A stretch of 9,001 nucleotides of DNA from assembly GCA_028872645.1 (NCBI GenBank), contig JAPKDK010000109.1:1-9001 (forward strand), read 5' to 3'. Each line of letters begins with the position of its first letter. Position 1 is the stretch's first letter. The stretch comes from Verrucomicrobiota bacterium (GTDB taxonomy: Bacteria; Verrucomicrobiota; Verrucomicrobiia; Limisphaerales; UBA1100). The notes below the pieces were generated by a model that was not told the origin of the DNA, did no database searches, and was given only the letters and a program-made list of their open reading frames with translations. The position numbers and the translations under genes are program-made. This document shows, one piece after another, positions 1-6,175 of this stretch.

Positions 1-452
1 GCATCGCGGATGAGAATGAGTTGGATGTCCGGCATTTATTTATCACGCATATGCATGGCGATCACGTCGCGGCGATTGGCGATGTGCGCAAGCGTTGGCC
101 AGAAATTCAATTGCACTCGAATAATTCTGGCGCGCCCGAACGCAATCGCGTGGTGCCTGGCGAGGCGATGGTGGTGGGCGGATTCTCGGTCACCGCTCGG
201 CTTACGCCGGGGCATTCGGAGGATGGGGTGACGTATGTCATCGAAGGCTGGCCGGATGGAGCGCCGACGGTGGCGGTGGTGGGCGATGCGGTTTTCGCAG
301 GCTCGATGGGGAAGGACTTTAACACGCCGGAACTGGCGCGTGCAAAAGTGCGCGATGAAATCTTGACACTGCCGGGCGCCACTTTGGTTTGCCCCGGCCA
401 CGGGCCGCTTACCACGGTGGCTGAGGAGCAGGAAAATAACCCCTTTTTTTAG
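1..452 (+). CDS. MBL-fold metallo-hydrolase, 3' part (5' end outside window)
   Basis: This is the C-terminal part of a metallo-beta-lactamase-fold hydrolase of the glyoxalase II-like type. The frame is open from base 3 with no convincing start, so the gene begins before the window. The visible metal-binding signature is complete: HMHGDH (48-65, the HxHxDH motif), a His in TPGHSEDG (213-215), an Asp in VVGDAVF (285-287) and a final His in CPGHGP (399-401). This arrangement binds two metal ions, usually zinc, and activates water for hydrolysis of thioesters, phosphodiesters or related bonds; the substrate cannot be read from the sequence. About 149 residues are visible and no membrane segment is seen. 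The stop TAG lies 65 bases before the ilvN start. Membership of the fold is certain, but the specific function is unknown. Confidence 0.88.
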   Translation, partial: IADENELDVRHLFITHMHGDHVAAIGDVRKRWPEIQLHSNNSGAPERNRVVPGEAMVVGGFSVTARLTPGHSEDGVTYVIEGWPDGAPTVAVVGDAVFAGSMGKDFNTPELARAKVRDEILTLPGATLVCPGHGPLTTVAEEQENNPFF

Positions 453-472
453 GCGGTTTGCCGTGAATTACA

Positions 473-501
473 TTGACCACACAATGGCGCGTTGCTAATT
501 T
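473..501 (+). promoter_or_regulatory. Candidate sigma70-type promoter before ilvN
   Basis: TTGACC (473-478) matches the -35 consensus at five of six positions. A spacer of exactly 17 bases leads to TAATTT (496-501), a weak -10 hexamer preceded by TGC, which would make it an extended -10. Transcription would start around base 508 and leave a leader of only about 10 bases before the ATG at 518. The placement is attractive because the gap after the upstream hydrolase gene is short, but the -10 matches only three of six consensus bases and promoter rules of this organism are unknown. Confidence 0.3.
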
Positions 502-517
502 GCGCGGCCCGAAATCA

Positions 518-997
518 ATGCAACCCAAGCGACATACCATTTCCGTCCTTATGGAAAACACCTTCGGTGTGCTCACGCGCGTGGCGGGGATGTTCAGTGG
601 GCGCGGCTACAACATCGACTCGCTCAACGTGGCCCCCACGCACGATCCAGAAGTTTCGCGGATGACGATCGTGACCCGGGGCGATGATGCCACGGTGGAG
701 CAAATCGTGCGTCAGCTCAACAAGCTGGTGAACGTGCTGGAGGTGACGGATTTCCGTGATTACGAATACGTCGATCGCGAATTGGTTTTGGTGAAGGTGA
801 AAGTGGATGGCAAACGGCGTTCGGAGGTGATGCAAATCACCGATATTTTCCGCACCAAAATCGTGGACGTCCAGCCCAAAAGCATGACCATCGAAGTCAC
901 CGGCAATGAAACGAAGGTGACAAAATTTATTGAGTTGATGGAAAACTTCGGCGTGCTCGAATTAACCCGCACTGGAAAAGTCGCACTGTCGCGCTAG
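518..997 (+). CDS. ilvN: Acetolactate synthase small (regulatory) subunit
   Basis: This is the regulatory subunit of acetohydroxyacid synthase, which makes acetolactate and acetohydroxybutyrate in the first common step of valine, leucine and isoleucine synthesis. The subunit binds the end product (usually valine) and activates the catalytic subunit. The N-terminal ACT domain is clear: HTISVLMENTFGVLTRVAG followed by FSGRGYNIDSLNVAPT. The C-terminal domain follows, with RELVLVKVKV and a later ITDIFRTKIVDV stretch. The length of 159 residues is usual for the family (IlvN/IlvH). I chose the ATG at 518 because homologues begin close to MQPKRHTISVL; a TTG at 473 would add 15 residues of unlikely sequence. 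No Shine-Dalgarno motif is visible. ilvC follows after 32 bases and is probably co-transcribed. The large subunit ilvB is not in the flanking sequence seen here. Confidence 0.95.
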   Translation: MQPKRHTISVLMENTFGVLTRVAGMFSGRGYNIDSLNVAPTHDPEVSRMTIVTRGDDATVEQIVRQLNKLVNVLEVTDFRDYEYVDRELVLVKVKVDGKRRSEVMQITDIFRTKIVDVQPKSMTIEVTGNETKVTKFIELMENFGVLELTRTGKVALSR

Positions 998-1008
998 TGA
1001 ATCCATCC

Positions 1009-1022
1009 TTATAAATTTATAA
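1009..1022. repeat. 14-bp perfect AT palindrome in the ilvC leader
   Basis: The sequence TTATAAATTTATAA is a perfect inverted repeat lying 7 bases before the ilvC start codon, inside a leader made almost only of A and T. No Shine-Dalgarno motif is present. It could be an operator half-site pair, or simply an unstructured A/T-rich ribosome-loading region. The palindrome is directly visible; its function is not. Confidence 0.5.
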
Positions 1023-1029
1023 AAATAAA

Positions 1030-2055
1030 ATGCCAGCAAAAGTATACATAGACAAAGATGCGAACCTGAAAGATCTCAAGGGGAAAACCCTCGCGGTGCT
1101 CGGGTTCGGCAGCCAAGGCCACGCGCACGCCCTCAATCTCAAAGAGAGTGGCTGCAAGGTCATCATCGGCCTTTACAAGGGCAGCAAGTCGCGCCGCGTG
1201 GCGAAGCAAAAGGGATTCGAGGTGTTCGACACCGACGAAGCCGTGCGCCGTGCCGACATCATAATGGTGGCCCTGCCGGATACCAAACAGGCGGCTTGTT
1301 TCAAAAAGGACATCGAGCCGAACCTCGTCAAAGGAAAGACTCTGGTTTTTTCCCACGGTTTTTCCATTCACTTCGAAACCATTGTGCCGCCGAAAAATGT
1401 GGACATCATAATGGTGGCGCCCAAGGGGCCGGGCCATATCGTGCGCCGACAATTTCTAGAGGGGAAGGGCGTGCCTGCGTTGATCGCGGTTTTCCAAAAC
1501 CCATCACGCAAGGCAAAGAAGATTGCGCTCGCTTGGGCCAAAGGTATTGGTGGCACCCGCGCGGGCGTGCTGCAAACGACGTTCAAAGAGGAAACAGAAA
1601 CTGATTTGTTCGGCGAACAAACAGTGCTGTGCGGTGGCGCCACCGCGCTCGTCCAAGCCGGCTATGAGGTGCTGGTGGAGGCGGGCTATCAGCCGGAGAT
1701 GGCGTACTTCGAGTGTCTGCACGAGCTGAAGCTCATCGTGGATTTGATGAACGAAGCCGGCATTAGCGGCATGCGATTTTCTATTTCCGAGACGGCCAAA
1801 TGGGGTGACGTGAGCGTAGGTCCGAAGATAATCGACGCCAGCGTGAAGCGCCGCATGAAGACCGCACTCAAGGAAATTCAAAATGGTAAGTTCGCCAAAG
1901 GCTGGGTGAAGGAATACGAAACCGGCTACAAGCGCTACAATAAGTTGATGAAAGACGGCGAAAAACACAACATCGAGAAAGTGGGCGCCCGCCTGCGGGG
2001 ATTGATGCCGTGGATGAAAAAGCGCAGCGTCGGCGGTGCACAGGCGGCTTATTAG
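1030..2055 (+). CDS. ilvC: Ketol-acid reductoisomerase (class I)
   Basis: It converts acetolactate and acetohydroxybutyrate to the dihydroxy acids by Mg-dependent alkyl migration and NAD(P)H reduction, the second step of branched-chain amino-acid synthesis. At 341 residues it is of the short class I. The Rossmann domain begins with VLGFGSQGHAHALNL (residues 23-37). His109 lies in FSHGF, and APKGPGH spans 130-136. The knotted C-terminal domain carries the metal and substrate residues: Asp192 and Glu196 in ETDLFGEQ, Glu228 and Glu232 in FECLHELK, and Ser253 in SISET. The loop after the second Rossmann strand reads GLYKGSKSRR; many class I enzymes have GLR-x-GS-x-SW, so the Arg-to-Tyr and Trp-to-Arg changes are unusual. 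The TAKWGD stretch also differs from the common TAEYGD. The ATG at 1030 fits the family start MPAKVYID. It follows ilvN closely. Confidence 0.97.
   Translation: MPAKVYIDKDANLKDLKGKTLAVLGFGSQGHAHALNLKESGCKVIIGLYKGSKSRRVAKQKGFEVFDTDEAVRRADIIMVALPDTKQAACFKKDIEPNLVKGKTLVFSHGFSIHFETIVPPKNVDIIMVAPKGPGHIVRRQFLEGKGVPALIAVFQNPSRKAKKIALAWAKGIGGTRAGVLQTTFKEETETDLFGEQTVLCGGATALVQAGYEVLVEAGYQPEMAYFECLHELKLIVDLMNEAGISGMRFSISETAKWGDVSVGPKIIDASVKRRMKTALKEIQNGKFAKGWVKEYETGYKRYNKLMKDGEKHNIEKVGARLRGLMPWMKKRSVGGAQAAY
1255..1418 (+). repeat. 17-bp exact direct repeat inside ilvC (1255-1271 and 1402-1418)
   Basis: GACATCATAATGGTGGC occurs twice, 147 bases apart and in the same reading frame. Both copies encode DIIMVA (residues 76-81 and 125-130), two hydrophobic beta strands of the Rossmann domain, followed by LPD and PKG respectively. 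Recombination between copies would delete exactly 49 codons without a frameshift. The identity may simply reflect similar peptide sequences and codon preference. Confidence 0.7.
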
Positions 2056-2149
2056 TAACGCTTTCCCGCGCGCGGCGTCTATTTTGATGCATATGTGTGG
2101 GGATAAAAAACGCTGGCAATTCCGGCCATTGTCCGTTAGGTTGACTCAC

Positions 2150-3055
2150 ATGAGTGGGGGGCGAATTCTATTTATTCTAGCGGTAACCGCGTGGGCAGGG
2201 GGGCTGACATGGGCACAAGAGTCTCCGCCGGTTCGGTCAAATACCACCACCAATGTGCCGGCGGTAAGCACCAATGCAACCATCATCAGCACGAACACAT
2301 TGCCTCAAGTGGTGGGTCCGGAGTTGAAGCCCGTTGAGGTTGCGCCGGAGAAACCCAAAGACGACGATGCTCTTGCAGCGGCTCGCCAAGAAGCTAAAAT
2401 GAAAGCGCTGAAAGAATTTGGGGTGATCGTCCGCAAAGATCCGTTCCGCCTAAACCCGCCGCCCAAAGTTGAAAAGCCTGTTGAAATTGAAGAATTCGTC
2501 CCTGTCGGGGCCCCGCAACTTCAAGGCATTTCCACCTTGTATAATCCGCCGAAAGCCGTGCTGCGAATGAGCAAGGCCGGCGGCGGCAAAGCGAAGAGCG
2601 TGTTTCTCGGCCCGGAAGAATCCAAGGATGGGGTGGAAGTGATCAGCGTTGATGTGGCCACCAGCACCGTGGTAGTGAAAGTTGGGGAAAATACCTACGA
2701 CCTCAAAATCGAAAAACCAAAATTTGCCTCAAAGCCAACCTCGGGAAGTGGTAGTCGTTTTCCGCAACGCGGCTCAATAGGTTCACGCCCACGCGGCTCG
2801 ACAGGTTCACGACCTAGTGGCTCAAAAGATTCACGGCCCAGTACGCCCCCCAGGAAACCCGGTGGGCTTAAGCCTGTGCCTACGCGGCCAGATGCCAGTT
2901 TCCGCGCCACGCCGCCGCAGTATGAATTGCCGGCTTTCAATGAAGCGGTGCAAAAACTTGCCGTTGAGCCCTCGCAAATATCCACTCAACGCGAAATGAT
3001 TCACGGACAGTTGAATTACACTGTGCCCACAGATTTCCCCGAGAAGCTTCGCTAA
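2150..3055 (+). CDS. Exported hypothetical protein with PilP/GspC-like domain and Gly-Ser-Arg-Pro repeats
   Basis: I do not recognise this gene by name. The 301-residue product starts with a typical Sec signal peptide (Arg5, hydrophobic 6-18, probable cleavage after TWA at residue 22). A Thr/Asn/Val-rich linker follows (about 29-52), then a charged, possibly helical stretch (63-92). Residues about 96-188 read KDPFRLNPP, then LQGISTLYNPPKAVLR, then SVFLGPEE, GVEVISVDVATSTVVVKVGENTYDLKIE. This 'DPF, L-x-GI, strand, G-x-x, I, V-x-V, L-x-I' pattern resembles the small beta domain of PilP and GspC pilus or secretion proteins; this is a pattern match, not a confirmed homology. Residues 198-240 are Gly/Ser/Arg/Pro-rich with three octapeptide repeats. 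The ATG at 2150 puts the signal peptide at the N terminus; an in-frame ATG at 2087 or 2093 would add about 20 mostly polar residues. The gap after ilvC is 94 bases. The stop abuts the convergent gene's stop. Confidence 0.75.
   Translation: MSGGRILFILAVTAWAGGLTWAQESPPVRSNTTTNVPAVSTNATIISTNTLPQVVGPELKPVEVAPEKPKDDDALAAARQEAKMKALKEFGVIVRKDPFRLNPPPKVEKPVEIEEFVPVGAPQLQGISTLYNPPKAVLRMSKAGGGKAKSVFLGPEESKDGVEVISVDVATSTVVVKVGENTYDLKIEKPKFASKPTSGSGSRFPQRGSIGSRPRGSTGSRPSGSKDSRPSTPPRKPGGLKPVPTRPDASFRATPPQYELPAFNEAVQKLAVEPSQISTQREMIHGQLNYTVPTDFPEKLR
2771..2842 (+). repeat. Three 24-bp tandem repeats (octapeptide GS-x-x-SRP-x)
   Basis: Three consecutive 24-base units at 2771-2794, 2795-2818 and 2819-2842 each start with GGCTC and contain TTCACG. 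They encode GSIGSRPR, GSTGSRPS and GSKDSRPS within the exported protein. The preceding GSGSRFPQR looks like a degenerate fourth unit. The repeat forms a basic, disordered linker between the beta domain and the C-terminal tail. Confidence 0.85.
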
Positions 3056-4351
3056 TCAGCTGATCACGCATGGCGCAAGAATTGCATCGCGCATGCCGTG
3101 GATAATTTTTTTATCCGCCGGACATATTGTAGCCAAGACACCGCCAAGTTTCACCTCTTCTTCGCCTTGCATAAAATAATATGGGCACAAACGGACACGA
3201 CCGGGCATTTGTTGGGCTTCTCCAGATCCAAAATCGAACCACTCGTGCTGTACACGCCGGGGCTTTTCAAAACGCTGCAAAATCCACGGTGACTCTCCAA
3301 AGCCCGCGATGGCCTCGGACACAGCGGCTGCCCAGTCGGTCTGCGATAAATCATTTCCCAATCGTACGCTGCGAGCGCCCCACGCCCGTTCGTTGAAGCC
3401 GGAAAGTTTCAGGACAAATTGGCGTTCTTTTTGGGATAGAGTGCCCAGTTGCCGCCAGTCCGTGAGTTCCAGCCCCGGCAGCGCTGCATGCGGGGGCAAT
3501 GGCGTGGGGTCGACCACCCAAGTTCGAGGGATGACTTGCTCGAGCTGCCGCATAAATTTCCCACCCAATTCCCGCTGCCAAAATTCCCGCAGATTTCGAT
3601 TCCAAAATAGTGCGAACAGCATTTTTTCTTCCAAATGTGCTTTGGGCGGCGGCGTGAGTTGGATTTTATTGGCTGCCCCCATTTCGAATAGTGCCGCGTG
3701 CGCGGACACATTTTCCAAATCAAACAACTCAAAGAATCGATACGCCGCATCCCCTTCAGAAAAAGTGTCAAAGCCCGGATCGCGTACGGCAAAGCGTTTG
3801 CCGGCCCGCGCGCATAGCCATTCCATCTCGGGGCGGTACGTGGCTGATTCTTCGGACACCATCACATGCACCGGCCCATCACCGTTGAAAATCCCCGCGA
3901 AGCCATCCACCATTCCGCGCGCGCCGCCAAACACTTCGGAATGTTCAGCGTAGGTTTCATTCAACCAACCGGTGAGGCCGATGCCCCCGGGAACACTATC
4001 AAGCTCGGTGATATGCCATCCGTTTTCAGTGAGCAAAATATCCGGACGCAACACGCGGGGTAGTGAATTTTTGAAACCTGCGTGTCGTTGCCAATCGAGC
4101 AGCGACTGCGGCTTTCCTTGATCTAGCCAATCAGCCACCCACGTCGGTTGTTTGCCGGTTATGCTGTGGCGGTACAACAAATCCGCCGCGCGATAAAATT
4201 TAAGCAAAACGCGCCCAAGCGATTCCAGTTCGCGGGCGAACTTGGCATCGAGCGGAAAGGGCTTCGTAGCGATTCTCCACGCTTGCCCGTCAAACAAGCC
4301 GTCTTCGGGAAGGGCGCTGCGGATGCGCTCGGATTTTGTGGCGACGTCCAT
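3056..4351 (-). CDS. Uncharacterised ATP-grasp-like protein downstream of proA
   Basis: No named family is recognised with certainty. The 431-residue product has no signal peptide or membrane segment, so it is probably cytosolic. Two regions suggest a (possibly circularly permuted) ATP-grasp enzyme such as the glutathionylspermidine-synthase-like group. Residues 99-130 read RVLRPDILLTENGWHITELDSVPGGIG, like the 'RPD, G-x-x, E-x-(D/N)-x-x-P-x-G' stretch of those proteins. Residues 312-363 have FVLKLSGFNERAWGARSV, then PWILQRF, like the ATP-binding Lys strand, glycine/small loop and hinge. The end, CPYYF then LGGVLATICPADKKIIHGM, has the look of a conserved catalytic tail. The expected chemistry would be ATP-dependent ligation of a carboxylate to an amine or thiol, but the substrate is unknown. 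The ATG at 4351 is chosen because it overlaps the proA stop in TAATG, which implies translational coupling; 53 open codons upstream are the proA gene in another frame. Confidence 0.72.
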   Translation of the reverse strand: MDVATKSERIRSALPEDGLFDGQAWRIATKPFPLDAKFARELESLGRVLLKFYRAADLLYRHSITGKQPTWVADWLDQGKPQSLLDWQRHAGFKNSLPRVLRPDILLTENGWHITELDSVPGGIGLTGWLNETYAEHSEVFGGARGMVDGFAGIFNGDGPVHVMVSEESATYRPEMEWLCARAGKRFAVRDPGFDTFSEGDAAYRFFELFDLENVSAHAALFEMGAANKIQLTPPPKAHLEEKMLFALFWNRNLREFWQRELGGKFMRQLEQVIPRTWVVDPTPLPPHAALPGLELTDWRQLGTLSQKERQFVLKLSGFNERAWGARSVRLGNDLSQTDWAAAVSEAIAGFGESPWILQRFEKPRRVQHEWFDFGSGEAQQMPGRVRLCPYYFMQGEEEVKLGGVLATICPADKKIIHGMRDAILAPCVIS

Positions 4352-5616
4352 TAGGCGCGAGTTAGTCCGTTGCCCTCGCCGATCCATTTGTAGGTGGTCA
4401 ACTCTTCCAATCCCATCGGGCCGCGCGCGCCGATCTTGTCGGTGCTGATGCCGATCTCCGCGCCCATGCCAAACTCGCCGCCATCGGAAAATCGCGTGGA
4501 AGCATTCCAAAAAATTGTGGACGAATCCACTTCTTGTTGAAAACGCCGCGCGGTGGATTCATTTTCTGTCACAATCGATTCCGTGTGGCCGGAGCCGTGC
4601 GTGTTGATGTGCGCGATGGCACCGCCAACGCCTCTCACCACGCGGATCGCGCAAATGAGGTCGAGGAATTCTGTATCCCAATCCGCCGTTGTGGCGGCAG
4701 TGAGGCCGTCGCCGAGAATGTTCGCGCCCCGCTCATCCACGCGCAACTCCACTCCCTTTTCGCGCAACGCCACCGCCACTTGCGGCAGCAATGCGGGCGC
4801 GATGGCCTCGTCCACAAGCAAGGTCTCCATCGCATTGCAAACGCCGGGGCGATGGGTTTTGGAATTCACAGTGATTGCGATGGCTTTTTTTGCATCAGCT
4901 TCGGCGTCGAGGTACACGCTACAAATGCCTTTGTAATGTTTGATGACCGGAACTTTAGAGCAATCTGTCACCGCGCGGATGAGCCCTTCGCCGCCACGCG
5001 GGATGCAAACGTCGATCCATTTGGTGAGGGAAAGTAGCTCGGGAATCGCCGCGCGATCAGGGGTGGGTACCATTTGGATTGCGTGTTCGGGAAACGCATC
5101 GCATGCGCTTTGGCCAGCCTCGGCCATTAGCCGCGCGATGATTTGATTGGAATGCAGCGCTTCTTTGCCTCCGCGCAGAATCGTCACGTTGCTGGATTTG
5201 AAACACAATCCCGCCGCATCGGCAGTCACATTTGGGCGCGATTCATAAATCATTACCACTACGCCAATGGGCGCCGCGATTTTTTTGAGATTCAAGCCAC
5301 TGGGCCGGTCGCGTTCATCGAGTACACGCCCAACCGGATCGGGCAATTCCGCCACTTCGCGAAGTCCCCGCGCCATCCCCGCAATGCGCGCGTCATCCAA
5401 CAATAACCGATCGAGCATCGGCTGTGACAAGTCCATCGCGCGACCGGTTCCCATATCCATCGCGTTGGCTTCTTTTATGGACATAGCATGGGTTTCGATG
5501 GCATCAGCCATTGCGAGTAAGCATGCGTTTTTGTCCGCCGTGCTCAGCCGCGTCATTTGATGCGCGGCGGCCTTGGCGTTTTTTGCCAGCGCGGTCATTT
5601 GTTCTGGTAAATTCAT
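4351..5616 (-). CDS. proA: Glutamate-5-semialdehyde dehydrogenase (gamma-glutamyl phosphate reductase)
   Basis: ProA reduces gamma-glutamyl phosphate with NADPH to glutamate-5-semialdehyde, the second step of proline synthesis. The 421-residue length fits the family. Visible landmarks are PIGVVVMIYESRPNVTADAAGL (116-137), ILRGGKEALHSN (146-157), DVCIPRGGEGLI (202-213), PVIKHYKGICSVYLD (223-237), the active-site Cys260 in THRPGVCNAMETLLV, HINTHGSGHTESIVTE (336-351) and SSTIFWNASTRFSDGGEFGMGAEIGIST (365-392). I chose the ATG at 5616 because the protein then begins MNLPEQMTALAKNAK as in homologues; the frame stays open further upstream only as a shadow of the preceding gene. No Shine-Dalgarno motif is seen. 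The start lies 40 bases after the transpeptidase stop, and its own stop overlaps the next ATG by one base. The partner kinase gene proB is not in the window. Confidence 0.97.
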   Translation of the reverse strand: MNLPEQMTALAKNAKAAAHQMTRLSTADKNACLLAMADAIETHAMSIKEANAMDMGTGRAMDLSQPMLDRLLLDDARIAGMARGLREVAELPDPVGRVLDERDRPSGLNLKKIAAPIGVVVMIYESRPNVTADAAGLCFKSSNVTILRGGKEALHSNQIIARLMAEAGQSACDAFPEHAIQMVPTPDRAAIPELLSLTKWIDVCIPRGGEGLIRAVTDCSKVPVIKHYKGICSVYLDAEADAKKAIAITVNSKTHRPGVCNAMETLLVDEAIAPALLPQVAVALREKGVELRVDERGANILGDGLTAATTADWDTEFLDLICAIRVVRGVGGAIAHINTHGSGHTESIVTENESTARRFQQEVDSSTIFWNASTRFSDGGEFGMGAEIGISTDKIGARGPMGLEELTTYKWIGEGNGLTRA

Positions 5617-5656
5617 CGGGAAGGGAAGGTTAACGCAAATAGCGCCCGTGGAAAAG

Positions 5657-6175
5657 TCAGTTTTCACTGATGAACACCAGCGTGCCCTCGGGCACGGCGT
5701 CAAAGAGCGGCAGCAAATCCGTGGCGGCGAGATGGATGCAGCCTTGCGAATCCGGTTGGCCGAGGTGCGATTCGTCACCCACGCCGTGGATGTAAATGTA
5801 TCGGTCGTGACTGTCGACTGTGCCGCCGAAGTTGAAACCCGCATCAAGTCCAGCGAGCCACAAAATGCGGTCGGTGATGTGCGCCTCGGAGTCCCCTTTT
5901 CCATCGGGGCCAATAGGACGGCGGCCTTTAAAGATGGTGCCGATAGGTTCGTCCGCACCGATTTTTTCCGCGATTCGATGGAGGCCGAGGGGGGTTTGGA
6001 AGGAATCCGTTTGCTGGCCCGTGCCGCGTTTGGAGGTGGAGGCGGTGAAGGTGTTTGCGGTGACACCGTGGAATTGCGTAAGAGTCTGCGCAGCCACATT
6101 GACGTACAGGCAATGTTCGGTGAGGGAGACGCCCAGCCGCTCGCAGGCGTCGCCGAAGGCGGCCGGGAGTTTCAT
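5657..6175 (-). CDS. YkuD-type L,D-transpeptidase, no signal peptide
   Basis: The 172-residue protein carries an L,D-transpeptidase catalytic domain. Such enzymes cut the L,D bond of a peptidoglycan stem tetrapeptide and make 3-3 crosslinks or attach other amines, through a cysteine acyl intermediate. The conserved segments are TSKRGTGQQTDSFQTPLGLHRI (47-68), ITDRILWLAGL (100-110), and DRYIYIHGVGDESHLGQPDSQGCIHL (124-149) with His130 and the nucleophile Cys146. The family signature before the cysteine is usually S/T-H-G-C; here it is S-Q-G-C. No signal peptide or membrane helix is present in the predicted protein, which is unexpected for a wall enzyme; extending upstream in this frame gives only shadow sequence of the preceding gene. 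The ATG at 6175 overlaps the upstream stop by four bases (ATGA), which supports this start. Its real substrate might be a soluble precursor or recycled muropeptide. Confidence 0.87.
   Translation of the reverse strand: MKLPAAFGDACERLGVSLTEHCLYVNVAAQTLTQFHGVTANTFTASTSKRGTGQQTDSFQTPLGLHRIAEKIGADEPIGTIFKGRRPIGPDGKGDSEAHITDRILWLAGLDAGFNFGGTVDSHDRYIYIHGVGDESHLGQPDSQGCIHLAATDLLPLFDAVPEGTLVFISEN

Noticed and set aside
395..450. A GGCC hairpin (395-407) and a seven-T run (444-450) as a rho-independent terminator of the first gene
   Set aside because: The 5-bp stem is about 37 bases away from the T run and lies inside codons for the metal-binding CPGHGP motif, so the two parts do not form a terminator.
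2056..2149. The GC-rich palindrome CCGCGCGCGG (2066-2075) after ilvC as a terminator, and a promoter before the exported protein
   Set aside because: The palindrome has no loop and no T run follows directly; no pair of -35 and -10 boxes with correct spacing was convincing.
3309..3953. A 214-codon + strand frame antisense to the ATP-grasp-like gene
   Set aside because: Low-complexity Ser/Arg/Pro composition and no motif; the minus-strand frame continues the operon with coupled start.
4351..6099. A longer 582-codon proA with an extra N-terminal domain
   Set aside because: The extra 161 codons overlap the transpeptidase gene in another frame, are Ser/Pro/Arg-rich, and known ProA proteins begin near the ATG at 5616.
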